Made by a program: the position numbers and the translations under genes. Below the pieces are notes generated by a model that was not told the origin of the DNA, did not search any database, and worked only from the letters and a program-made list of their open reading frames with translations. Below are positions 48,457 to 57,938 of a DNA stretch of 64,000 nucleotides, in pieces (positions within the stretch are counted from its first letter, which is position 1; every line of letters starts with the position of its first letter). The DNA is from Paraburkholderia sp. CNPSo 3272 (GTDB taxonomy: Bacteria; Pseudomonadota; Gammaproteobacteria; Burkholderiales; Burkholderiaceae): contig NZ_JAMBPQ010000009.1 of NCBI RefSeq assembly GCF_024206495.1, positions 1 through 64,000 of the forward strand, given 5' to 3'.

Positions 48457-50733
48457 TCAGCGCGCCACGCCGCCTTGCGCGGCGTCGGCGCGCATCGACT
48501 TCTGCGGCTTGGCAAGCGCGCCGCGAACCTCGAAGCGCACGGTATCGGTCACCTGCCCGTTCGCATCCACAAGTTCGAGCGTGTGCTTGCCCGGCCATGG
48601 CAGCCATGCGACGCGCGCGGCGCCGCCCAACGCCTTGCCGTCCAGACGCCAGTTCACGCGCGCGCTCGAGCCTGTGGCACGCTCGAACCAGACGCGCTGT
48701 CGCTGCGCGGGAATGTCGGGATCGAGCGCGAATATGGTGCCGTCCACGGGGCTGCCGATTTGCGCGGGCCCACGCGCAAGGTCCGCTGCATTCGATGCGA
48801 GACCCACGAGCGGCGTAGACGTGCCCGCGATGAACCACTCGTTGCGGGAAGGCTCCACGGCATTGGCGAACTGCACGCGCACGCGTTCGACGCCAGGCGG
48901 CGCGGCAGGCGCCACACTCGGCACGCGCCGATGCAGATAGCCGACGATGGCGGCCCACACCGGCGCCGCGCCCGTGACGCCCGACACGTCCCACATCGGC
49001 GAGCCATCCGCGTTGCCGACCCACACGCCCACCGTATAGCGCGACGTGAAGCCCACGGTCCAGTTGTCGCGCATGTCCTTGCTCGTGCCGGTCTTGACCG
49101 CGGAAAACATGCGGGTATCCAGCGGACTGTCGAAATCGAAGGTACGCGTGCGCGCATTGTTGTCGGCGAGGACGTCGGTGACGATGAACGCAGACTGGCT
49201 GCTGAACACCCGCTTCGACGTGCCATTCGATGCAATCTTCTCGGGCGCAGGCAATTCGGCGATCGGGCTCGCGACGCCGCCATTGGCCAGCGCACGATAC
49301 GCGTTCGTGAGGGTGACGAGGCTCACGTCGGCGCTGCCCAGCGCGAGGCTGAAGCCGTAGTAGTCGCCCGCCTGCGTGAGCGGCAGGCCGAGCGCCGTAA
49401 GCGTCTTCGCGAATCGATGTGGCGTCACCATCACGAGCGTGCGCACGGCCGGCACGTTCAGCGACGAGCCGAGCGCGGTGCGCACGCTCACCCAGCCCTT
49501 GAAGCCCTTGTCGTAGTTCTGCGGCATGTAGAGGCCGCCGCCCGCCGCGAGATCGAGCGGGGCGTCGTCGAGCAGCGAGGCGGTCGTCACGCGGCGCTCG
49601 TCGATGGCCTCGGCGTAGAGAAAAGGCTTGAGCGTCGAGCCCGCCTGGCGCAGCGCGAGCGCTGCGTCGACCTCCCGTGCCTTCGACAGGCCGCCTGACG
49701 ACCCGACCCACGCGAGCACGTCGCCGGTTGCGTTATCGAGCACGACGACCGCGCCGTCCTGCACGTTGCGCGGATGCGCGCGCGCATTGAGTTCGATGAG
49801 GGTGCGCGTAAGCGTGTCGCGCGCGTAGCGTTGCAGGTTCGCGTCGAGCGTCGAGCGCACGCGCATGCCGGGCGCGGGATGCACGGCGTTCGCGATCTGG
49901 CGCGCGAAGTGTGGCGCAAGCTGCGGCGAGTTTTCGCTGCGCCCGTCGAACGAGGGATCGTCGGTGGCGATGGCCGGGCGCGCGAAGGCGATCTGCACGA
50001 AAGCATCGAGATTCGGGCAGCCGCCATCGACGTTCGCTGCGCGCATGTCGCGCAGGATGCGGCACGCACGTATCGCGACCTTCGTATAAGCCGCATTGGG
50101 CGCGCGGATCAGCGCGGCGGCGACGGCCGATTCGCGTTCGTCGAGCCCCGACGGCGCCTTGCCGAACAGCGTTTGCGAAAGCGCGGCAAGACCCACGGTC
50201 TCGCCTCGGAACGGCACGAGGTTCAAATACGCCTCGAGAATCTGGTCCTTGCGCCAGGTGCGTTCGAGCCGCAGCGCGTCCACGGCTTGCACGGCCTTTT
50301 GCGCGAGCGAGCGCTGGCCCGAGTGCTTCGGGTCGTCGTCGAACAGGCCCGTGAGCTGCATCGTGACCGTGGATGCGCCGCGCGTGCGCGTACTCCACAG
50401 GTTCGCCCAGGCGGCGGCCGTCGCGCCGCGCCAGTCCACGCCGCTGTGCTCGTAGAATCGTTTGTCCTCCGAAACGACGATCGCCTCGCGCAGCGCCGGC
50501 GACACGTCGGCGAGCGCGACCCAGTCGCCGCGCCTCGCGGTGTGTTCCACCCGCGTGCGCTGCAATGGCGTGCCGTCGCGCGCCAGCAGAACCCAGTCGG
50601 AACTTTTCCACTGGCCGCGCACGTCATCGAAAGTTGGCAGTGCGAACGCGGGCAGCGGCACGAGCACGAAGCACAGCGCGGCGGCGCCGAGTGCGCCCGC
50701 CGCGCGATGCCGTAGCGCGTATGGGCCGCTCAT
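48457..50733 (-). CDS. pbpC: Penicillin-binding protein 1C
   Basis: A 758-residue bifunctional peptidoglycan synthase homologue. An N-terminal signal/anchor is followed by a GT51 domain (EDKRFYEHSGVDWRGATAAA, RGASTVTMQL). The transpeptidase domain has S-x2-K in AGSTLKPF, S-x-N in GSSLNVP and K-T-G in VKTGTSKD. A C-terminal BiPBP_C domain follows (IGSPVDGTIFALDPDIP). Its start overlaps the macroglobulin stop by four bases, the usual PBP1C/macroglobulin pairing. It acts in the periplasm on the cell wall. Confidence 0.93.
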   Translation of the reverse strand: MSGPYALRHRAAGALGAAALCFVLVPLPAFALPTFDDVRGQWKSSDWVLLARDGTPLQRTRVEHTARRGDWVALADVSPALREAIVVSEDKRFYEHSGVDWRGATAAAWANLWSTRTRGASTVTMQLTGLFDDDPKHSGQRSLAQKAVQAVDALRLERTWRKDQILEAYLNLVPFRGETVGLAALSQTLFGKAPSGLDERESAVAAALIRAPNAAYTKVAIRACRILRDMRAANVDGGCPNLDAFVQIAFARPAIATDDPSFDGRSENSPQLAPHFARQIANAVHPAPGMRVRSTLDANLQRYARDTLTRTLIELNARAHPRNVQDGAVVVLDNATGDVLAWVGSSGGLSKAREVDAALALRQAGSTLKPFLYAEAIDERRVTTASLLDDAPLDLAAGGGLYMPQNYDKGFKGWVSVRTALGSSLNVPAVRTLVMVTPHRFAKTLTALGLPLTQAGDYYGFSLALGSADVSLVTLTNAYRALANGGVASPIAELPAPEKIASNGTSKRVFSSQSAFIVTDVLADNNARTRTFDFDSPLDTRMFSAVKTGTSKDMRDNWTVGFTSRYTVGVWVGNADGSPMWDVSGVTGAAPVWAAIVGYLHRRVPSVAPAAPPGVERVRVQFANAVEPSRNEWFIAGTSTPLVGLASNAADLARGPAQIGSPVDGTIFALDPDIPAQRQRVWFERATGSSARVNWRLDGKALGGAARVAWLPWPGKHTLELVDANGQVTDTVRFEVRGALAKPQKSMRADAAQGGVAR

Positions 50734-53700
50734 GGCGCCGCCTTCACGACCACCGGCGCATTGGGAGCCACGCCGAACGTGGCCGGCGCGTAGAGCGCCT
50801 CCACGCGCGTGGGCGGCAACCCGAAGGTGCCGACGTTGTTGAGCCGCGCCGTGTACTCCACCGAGACCTTGCCCTTCGGCAGAAACTCGTAATACGCACG
50901 ATAGCCGTCGAAGCCGCGCTCGATGAACGCGGGCCACGGACCGTTTTCGTCCTGCTTCTCGCCCTGCGTCGCCACGGCCGAATCGCGCCCGAGCCCGGAG
51001 CCGAGGATCGTCGCGCCCGCGGGAATCGGGTCGTTCACGACGACCCACGTCATGTCGGTCTGTGCGTCGATGTCGAGGCGCACGCGCACGACGTCGCCGC
51101 GCGTGTACGCGCCCTTCACCGCGGCGTCCACCGGCGTGACGGTCTTCGTGATGCGATAGCCCGCCGCGAACGGCGCACGCAGCGCGACCGCCGCGAGGCT
51201 CTCCACTGTGGCCCATGGCTTCCCGCTTCCTTCCTGCGTCAACGTGAGGGGCACGGCCGCGTTCTGCTTTGGCCATGGTAGCAGCGTGCTGCGCGCGGGC
51301 GCGTTGCGCGTCGCCGCCGTGGCCCCGCTGGCGCCCGATGCCGCTTGCGCCGCCGATTGCGCCGGCGGTTGAGCCGCTGCGTTCCAGCCGACGATGCGAG
51401 ACGTATCGGCGAGCTGTATCTTCGTCGCGCCCGTGACAGGGTCATGCTCGAACACGCGCGAGAAGCGCTCGACCGCGAGCGAGCCGTACGCGTTCGCAGT
51501 CGTCGTGCTCCATGCGCCGTTGCGTTGCAGCGCGAGCAGGCCCGCCACGAGCCGCGGCATTTCCTCCTTCCACGCGGGGTTGTCGACAAAGGCCAGCGCG
51601 AGGCGCGCCGCGTTGACCTCCGTGCCTGTCATGAGCCACCACAAATCGTCTTCGGCGGCCGTCGAGAACGTCAGCTGCGTACCCTGCCACGTGAGCCGCG
51701 CGCGCAGGATCTGTTCGAGCTGCGCCAGTTTCTCCGCGCGGTCCGGCACGTCGCGCATGCGCGCGAGACTTTCCGCATAGTCGATCACCGCCGACGTGGG
51801 CCACTGGTTCGGCGCGATCTCGATCGAGCCGAACTGGCGCGCGTTCGCCGCGCCGTAGCGCGACAGCGCATCGATGGCGGCGAGCTTGCGCAGATCGAGA
51901 TCGCGGCGCGGCGCCCACGAATTGCGCTCGATGCGGCCTTCCACGAAGCGCGTGAGGCCCTCCACCATCCTGCTGCGCAAGGCATCGGGAAGCGCGAAGC
52001 GCGGGTCGAGCTTCGACGCCTCGTCGCTCACGGTGAGCAGATATGCGGTGAGCGCGGTGCTGCCGCGGCTCGCGCTGTCGTCGGCGGGCGGGAAGTAATT
52101 CGCGAGGCCGTCACGGTCCAGATACACCGGCAGGCGCGCAAGCTCCGCCTGCCAGCGCGCGGGGTCGCGCAAGCCGATCGCTATTGACGTCTGTTGCTCG
52201 AGGCAGGAATACGGATAGCGCGTGAACCAGCGGCGCACGCCGGGCAGACCGTTCGCGAGCTTCGGCTGCAGCGACACCGCAATGCCGCCGCGCACCACGC
52301 CTGCACGCGTCATGCTCGCGTTGGCCGGCGGCGCAACGGGAATCGAAAGCGTGCTGTCCACCTGCGCGAGCGTGGCCTGCTGCACCGTGACGGGAATTGC
52401 CGCGCTCACCAGCTGCGCGAGCTTCACCGCGTCGGCCGCATGCGCGCCGCCCTGCTCCGCCGCGCTCACGTTCCACACGAGCGCGGGCCGCTCCGCTTCG
52501 GCGAGATCGTCAGGAACCGCGACCGTCCACGCAATCTCACGCGACGAATTGGGCGCGACGTCCACGGTTTGCGCGGCAAGCGCGAGCGGCGGCACGTTCG
52601 GCGTGACGAGCACTTTCATCGCGCGCGCGGTCGTATTGCGCAGCGTGAACTGCGCACGGAAGGCGTCGCCCTCGCGCACCTGCGGCGGCAGCCCCGAGAT
52701 CAGCTGCAGGTCCTGCGTGCTCTCGATGGTCGCGCTGCCCGTGCCGAAGCGCGCCACCCCGCTCGCCGCAATCGCGACAATGCGAAAACGCGTGATCGAG
52801 TCGTTCAGGGGCACACTCACTTGCGCCTCGCCCTTCGCATCGAGTATGACGCGCGGGTTCCAGTAGAGCAGCGTGTCGAAGAGTTCGCGCGTCGCGCCAT
52901 GCCCGCCGCCGCCGCCCGCTGGCACCGCCTTGCGCCCGAAGTGCCGCCGCCCGACGATCTCCATTTGCGCCGTCGCCGTCTCCACGCCATAGGCGCGTTG
53001 CTGCAGCATGGCGTCGAGCAGATCCCAGCTACGGTTGGGCATGAGTTCGAGCAGTGCTTCGTCCACGGCCGCCACGGCGATCTGCGTACCCGCCGGCACC
53101 GGCTGGCCGCCAGGAAGCTGCACGCGCAACTGGACGTGCGACGTTGCGCGGACCGCGTAGCGTTTCGCGTCGGGCGTCACGCTCACCGCGAGGCGGTGCG
53201 CTGCGTCGCCTACGCGGATTTGCGCGAGCCCGTAACGAAAAGCCGGCTTCGAAAGATCGACGAGCGGCGTGGGCGCCTCGTACTGGCGGCCCTCGTACCA
53301 GAACGCACGGGCCCATTCGAGCGGCGCTTTCCACCCCCACGTGAAGAACGAATACCACGGCACTTCGTAAATGCGCCCACGCAGCGCGAGCACCGAAACG
53401 TAGACGTTGGGCCCCCATGTGTCGCTCACTTTCAGTTCGACAGTCGGGTCGCGCCCGTCGAGTTGAACCACATGCGTTTCGATGATGCCCTCGCGCTCCA
53501 CGGCAACGAGCGCCGTCGCAAAGCGGAATGGCATGCGCACCTGGAAGCGCGCGGTCTCGCCGGGTTCGTAGCTCGTCTTTTCGGGCAACACGTCGATGCG
53601 GTCCGTGTTCTCGCTGCCGAACCAGAGTTCGTCCTCGCGCGTGACCCATACCGAGGTCGTGGCCGTGGAGGCATGGCCGTCGCCGTCGCGCGCCGTGGCC

Positions 53701-56700
53701 ATGAGCTGGATGTTGCCCGCTTCCCTGAGCTTCGCGTCGCACGTGAGCAAGCCGTGATCGTCGCTCGTGCCGCTGCACAGCGTGCCGAGATCACGTGTTT
53801 CCGTGTGGTTGTCGTAGGCGTAGAAGCCGCCCACCATGCGCTTGCGCGAAGTCGTCGTGATCTTCGCCACACCGCGCACCTCGAGCTTCACGCCCGCGCG
53901 CGGCTTGCCCTGCAGATCGAGCGCGAGCGCGGTGACCGGCACCGTCCTGCCCACGGAAACCCAATGCCCTGACTTGATGCCCGCCACCACGGCAGCGGGC
54001 CAAAGCGTGGCCGCGCCGCTGATGGTCTGCACCTCGCCGTTCGGGTCCGCGAAGGTCGCTTCGAGCGCGAGGCGCTTGGGCGCGTCCACGGTCGGCAGGT
54101 TCTTCAGCACGAGCGTGCCCGCACCGTTGCGGTCGAGCGTGAGTGGCTCCTTGTCGGCCACGAGCTTCGCGACCTCGTTGTCTTCCCGCGGGCCGCTGTC
54201 CTCGTCGTCGGACGTATTGTCGGCCTGACTCGCACTCACATACGGAGCGAAACTGAAATCGCTGTACGTGCTGGCGAACGACGGCGTCGTGGCCTTCACG
54301 AGCGCCGATACCTGCACGGGCAGATTCGACGCCGCGCCGCCCGACACGTAATCGATCTGCACAGCCACGCGCGCCTGCGTCGCGGCGACGAGCGGCGAAG
54401 TCTTCTCGTTCTGTACGGCAATCGTGCCCTTGAGGACCGGCAAGCGGAAGGCTTCCACGCGGAAGCTGCCGCTGTCGTAGCTCATATGAATGGCGTCCGC
54501 GCTGTTGTTGGATTCGTCGTTGCCGTCGGCCGCCGCGCGCGCGTTGGCATCTCCGTCGTCGAGCGAGACATCGTATTCGCCGAGCTTCGCTTCCGGCGGC
54601 AACACGAAGGTCGAATCCGCCGTCTGGTCGGCGGCCCACTCGAGCGGCAGATGCCAGGTCTGCCCGCTGCCGGCATGGCGTATCGTCACGCGCGTGGGGT
54701 ACTGCTGCGGTAGCGCGAAGCCATGCATCGTCTGGGCGCGGATGAAGTGTTTCATCGACACCGTCTCTCCCGCGCGCAGCAGCGTACGGTCGAACACGGT
54801 ATGCGCGCGCACCGTGGGCTGCAGGCTCGTGTCGGTCGGCACGTTGAAGCGCCACGACTCGATGCCGCGATTCCAGTCCGATTGCACGAACGCCATGTCG
54901 GGGCCCGTTTTCGGGTCGTCGATGCGCGCCGAAACGAACAGTCCGCTAAAGCTGTTTTCCCCGCAGTCACGACGATTCGAAAGCGGCCCGTCTATCGTCA
55001 GGAGTCCATGGGAATCCGTCTTTCCCGTGGCGAGCATCTCGCCGTTGCAATCCGATACGTGCACGTCGGCGCCGGCTACCGGTTCGCCCTTGTCGAGCGA
55101 CGTGACCCACACCACGCTATTCTCGCGGCCTTGCTTGAAGTGCACACCCAGGTTGGTGACGAGCACGGTCGTGCGCACGTACATGGGCGCCGGCTTGCCG
55201 AGCAAGGAGGCGCCAAGCGAAGGCGAAGCGAGTTCGATCACGTAGAAACCCGGCTTCGGCACAGGAATGCCCACCACTTCGAACGGCCGCAGCGCCTTTG
55301 GGTCGGCCTTGGGCAGCGTCAGGGTCTCTACGCCGGGCTGGCCCTCGAGCAGCGAGAGCGAGCGCACGTCGATGATGCGCGCCTTCGCGTCGTCGTCCTC
55401 CTCGCCCGTCGTGCGCGGAATCACCACGGGCGACTTCGCGCGAGCGAGCAGACCAGGCATCAGCTTGTCGATCGACGTTTCGCTCATGCCGAAATTGTCG
55501 AACTGGTCGACGAGGCGCATCCAGCGGCGCATGTCGGTATCGGACTGCACCGCGAGCTTCGCGAACTTCGCCTCGCCCGCGTTGAGTCCCTGCACGTGCA
55601 GGTCGGCTTCGACATTGCGCAGCGTGACCGGCACGAGCGGCGGCGTGCCGGGCTCCGCGTAGCGCTCGATGATGCCGAAGGTCGAGGACGGGAATTTCGC
55701 GAGCGGCGGCATCGGCGCAGTCGCCGTATGCAGCGGGAACAGATCGGCGTTCGCGAGCGCTCGCCCGCTTACGTCCTTGAGGCCCGCTGGTGCGGTGATC
55801 GTGAGCGTCGCGCGCTCGGGCAAGGGCGCGGAGAATGAGATCGAGCTGACTTCGTTGCTCTTGTCATCTGGGCGAAAAGCCGGCGCGACTTCCCCTTTCG
55901 GCCCTTGCAGACGGAACTTCTGCGCGTCGGCGCGCGCAATCGGCGCGCTCAAATCGATGCGCAGAGGCCGCAGCGGCGTGCATGGCGCCTTCGCATTCTC
56001 GCGATCGCAACTCATACTCGCGGTAAACGGCTCGCGCACCGTGAAATCGAAGCGGCGCTCCACGTCGTTGGGCGTGCCGTTCGGTCCGAGCACGCCCTCG
56101 CCGTACACGAGCTGCATCTTCGCGCTGGAAGGCAGCGTTTGCTGGCAGGCGAGCGTGAGCACGCTCGCGCTGTGCTTTTCGAGCCGGAAATGCTTGAGCA
56201 GCGCCGCGCGCGTGGACGCATCGACAGGCTGCACCGGAATGCGGTTGCCGAGTCCACCCGACTCGCACCACACGTGTTCGCGCACGGAAGCCGGCGTGGC
56301 GGGGCCATTGAGCTTCAGCACGAATGCCTGGTTTTCCTCTATTTCGCCGCCATAGGGACGCACGCTCAGCGGGAACGGGCCGCCAGTGGAGAACGTAAAG
56401 CGAAGCACGCCTGTCACGGCGTTGCCGGCCTGCGATTTAAGGCCGTCTACGAGCACGACGCTGCATTGCACGTCGGGCGGCAGATCGGCTGCGAAATCAT
56501 AAGCCCACGTTTTCCCGTCGATCCACCGACCCTGACCCGCGCTTGCCGCCGCATTGCTGCATTGCAGGCGCGCGGGGTCCTTCGCATCGGGCGCACCGAA
56601 CGCCACCATGGCCTCGTCGAACTTCACCACCGCCTGGCGCACCTGCGCCACGGTCCCCTGCGGCGACACGCTCACCGCGCGCGCGGCATAGGCGCGCCAC

Positions 56701-56780
56701 GCCCATGCCATGCTCAAGGCCAGAATCAGGGCGAGCGCCAACGTCCCCCACCCGCGAGTTGTTCGTGTTATTCGCTGCAT
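50730..56780 (-). CDS. yfhM: Bacterial alpha-2-macroglobulin-like protein (YfhM/ECAM type)
   Basis: A 2016-residue exported protein. MG-type domains fill the first two thirds, with the A2M block PYSCLEQQTSIAIGL near the end. This holds the thioester motif C-L-E-Q (Cys1526), able to bind attacking proteases covalently. The region between MG domains and the thioester includes LLYWNPRVILDAKGEAQVSVPLNDSITRFR in successive blocks, typical of the family. The N-terminus is a hydrophobic signal or anchor (TLALALILALSMAWAWRAYA) with no lipobox cysteine, unlike E. coli YfhM. GAGGA lies seven bases before ATG 56780. It is coupled to pbpC and probably guards the periplasm together with it. Confidence 0.92.
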   Translation of the reverse strand: MQRITRTTRGWGTLALALILALSMAWAWRAYAARAVSVSPQGTVAQVRQAVVKFDEAMVAFGAPDAKDPARLQCSNAAASAGQGRWIDGKTWAYDFAADLPPDVQCSVVLVDGLKSQAGNAVTGVLRFTFSTGGPFPLSVRPYGGEIEENQAFVLKLNGPATPASVREHVWCESGGLGNRIPVQPVDASTRAALLKHFRLEKHSASVLTLACQQTLPSSAKMQLVYGEGVLGPNGTPNDVERRFDFTVREPFTASMSCDRENAKAPCTPLRPLRIDLSAPIARADAQKFRLQGPKGEVAPAFRPDDKSNEVSSISFSAPLPERATLTITAPAGLKDVSGRALANADLFPLHTATAPMPPLAKFPSSTFGIIERYAEPGTPPLVPVTLRNVEADLHVQGLNAGEAKFAKLAVQSDTDMRRWMRLVDQFDNFGMSETSIDKLMPGLLARAKSPVVIPRTTGEEDDDAKARIIDVRSLSLLEGQPGVETLTLPKADPKALRPFEVVGIPVPKPGFYVIELASPSLGASLLGKPAPMYVRTTVLVTNLGVHFKQGRENSVVWVTSLDKGEPVAGADVHVSDCNGEMLATGKTDSHGLLTIDGPLSNRRDCGENSFSGLFVSARIDDPKTGPDMAFVQSDWNRGIESWRFNVPTDTSLQPTVRAHTVFDRTLLRAGETVSMKHFIRAQTMHGFALPQQYPTRVTIRHAGSGQTWHLPLEWAADQTADSTFVLPPEAKLGEYDVSLDDGDANARAAADGNDESNNSADAIHMSYDSGSFRVEAFRLPVLKGTIAVQNEKTSPLVAATQARVAVQIDYVSGGAASNLPVQVSALVKATTPSFASTYSDFSFAPYVSASQADNTSDDEDSGPREDNEVAKLVADKEPLTLDRNGAGTLVLKNLPTVDAPKRLALEATFADPNGEVQTISGAATLWPAAVVAGIKSGHWVSVGRTVPVTALALDLQGKPRAGVKLEVRGVAKITTTSRKRMVGGFYAYDNHTETRDLGTLCSGTSDDHGLLTCDAKLREAGNIQLMATARDGDGHASTATTSVWVTREDELWFGSENTDRIDVLPEKTSYEPGETARFQVRMPFRFATALVAVEREGIIETHVVQLDGRDPTVELKVSDTWGPNVYVSVLALRGRIYEVPWYSFFTWGWKAPLEWARAFWYEGRQYEAPTPLVDLSKPAFRYGLAQIRVGDAAHRLAVSVTPDAKRYAVRATSHVQLRVQLPGGQPVPAGTQIAVAAVDEALLELMPNRSWDLLDAMLQQRAYGVETATAQMEIVGRRHFGRKAVPAGGGGGHGATRELFDTLLYWNPRVILDAKGEAQVSVPLNDSITRFRIVAIAASGVARFGTGSATIESTQDLQLISGLPPQVREGDAFRAQFTLRNTTARAMKVLVTPNVPPLALAAQTVDVAPNSSREIAWTVAVPDDLAEAERPALVWNVSAAEQGGAHAADAVKLAQLVSAAIPVTVQQATLAQVDSTLSIPVAPPANASMTRAGVVRGGIAVSLQPKLANGLPGVRRWFTRYPYSCLEQQTSIAIGLRDPARWQAELARLPVYLDRDGLANYFPPADDSASRGSTALTAYLLTVSDEASKLDPRFALPDALRSRMVEGLTRFVEGRIERNSWAPRRDLDLRKLAAIDALSRYGAANARQFGSIEIAPNQWPTSAVIDYAESLARMRDVPDRAEKLAQLEQILRARLTWQGTQLTFSTAAEDDLWWLMTGTEVNAARLALAFVDNPAWKEEMPRLVAGLLALQRNGAWSTTTANAYGSLAVERFSRVFEHDPVTGATKIQLADTSRIVGWNAAAQPPAQSAAQAASGASGATAATRNAPARSTLLPWPKQNAAVPLTLTQEGSGKPWATVESLAAVALRAPFAAGYRITKTVTPVDAAVKGAYTRGDVVRVRLDIDAQTDMTWVVVNDPIPAGATILGSGLGRDSAVATQGEKQDENGPWPAFIERGFDGYRAYYEFLPKGKVSVEYTARLNNVGTFGLPPTRVEALYAPATFGVAPNAPVVVKAAP

Positions 56781-57352
56781 CGACCGGTCCTCGTTTGCGC
56801 GCGCGCCGCGTGGCCGTTGCCGGGCGGCGTGCGCTGAATCGTACAGGGCGCCGCGCGCTGGCGCGCCGGGAATGGCCGGCCACGCGCACATGCGGGCGGC
56901 TCGCGCTGAATGCGAGTGCCGGCGGCAGCTTGCCGCGAATCGGGAATTCGCGGTATCGGAAACCGCTGAATTTGCGAACGGGCTAAAGCGAAGGGAGGAC
57001 CGCGGGGAAGAGGCTAGCCGGACTCCGAGACGCGAGCCGGTGCGAGTCGAGGGAAAAGCGTAGTGGGCGGCGTGAGGGTGGCGGCGTGACGTCTGCCGCG
57101 CGCCGAGGCTCGCCATGGACGGCGAGCGGCCACTGGCCGCCCGCATAACATCGGACTACGTGGTTTCGCGATACCGCACCGCCGGCTGCGATTGGCAGAA
57201 GTTCGCGAACATTGCGGACCGGGCGGCTTCGATGTGCCGTCTGCGCAGGGGGAAATGACGCCGGGAAACGAATCAGCCCGCGACGCGCTTTCGCACCGTC
57301 GCGGGCTAAACGTCATCATGCGGTATGAATCGACTTCCTGCCGCCGTCAAAC
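56781..57352. other. Intergenic region ahead of the macroglobulin gene
   Basis: No gene is supported in these 572 bp. The macroglobulin promoter must lie in the left part. The right part holds a hairpin that probably ends the DUF4148 transcript (listed separately). Confidence 0.5.
57275..57307 (-). terminator. Hairpin downstream of the DUF4148 gene
   Basis: Perfect 11-bp arms AGCCCGCGACG (57275-57285) and CGTCGCGGGCT (57297-57307) enclose an 11-base loop, 46 bases after the DUF4148 stop on the minus strand. The following sequence is only mildly T-rich. Confidence 0.65.
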
Positions 57353-57688
57353 TCAATGTGCGTTGTACACGGGCGGCGAATAGCTGCTAACCGCGCCATC
57401 GGTGCGCGCACCGCTTTGCGACGAGCCACTCGTGGCCGGGCCATAGCCGGTTGCCTGCGCAACGGCCCCACCGCTTTGCGCGTTCACGCGCGCCTGGGCT
57501 TGTTGCAGATCCGCGGGGTAATACAGATCGTTCACCGACGGACGATAGCCCGCGGCTTCGAGTTGCTTCAGTTCATTACGCACCTGAGCACGCGTCACAG
57601 GACCATTGGTGCCTTGCGACTGTGCAAACGAAATGGCCGGTACTGCCAGCACGGCAGCGATCGCAACGGCCTTGATGAGCGTTCTCAT
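57353..57688 (-). CDS. Small exported DUF4148 protein
   Basis: A 111-residue exported protein typical of Burkholderiaceae. A Sec signal peptide ends near ISFAQ. The DUF4148 core follows: VTRAQVRNELKQLEAAGY, then YYPADLQQAQARV. The C-terminus is a serine/glycine-rich tail. GGAGG lies seven bases before ATG 57688. Functions in this family are unknown; many copies per genome are usual and some respond to stress. An inverted repeat GTAACT/AGTTAC lies in the leader. Confidence 0.85.
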   Translation of the reverse strand: MRTLIKAVAIAAVLAVPAISFAQSQGTNGPVTRAQVRNELKQLEAAGYRPSVNDLYYPADLQQAQARVNAQSGGAVAQATGYGPATSGSSQSGARTDGAVSSYSPPVYNAH

Positions 57689-57938
57689 GACTAACCTCCA
57701 GTAACTTGAAATCGGTGCAGTTACATGTCTGCATCCGTTGCGTACAAGTCTAGGAATGTTGGCCTCGCGAATAAATGCCGCAAAAGCGAATTTACTATTC
57801 CCGCAGCGCACCTAATCGGCTTTCATTGCTCCAATGCATAAGCTTCTATCCGCATGGAATATGGAACAGGTGTGCAACGCACTGTCCCACTCTGATGCAT
57901 GATAGGGGCTCTTCCGAATCTTCGATGAGGGGGCAGCA

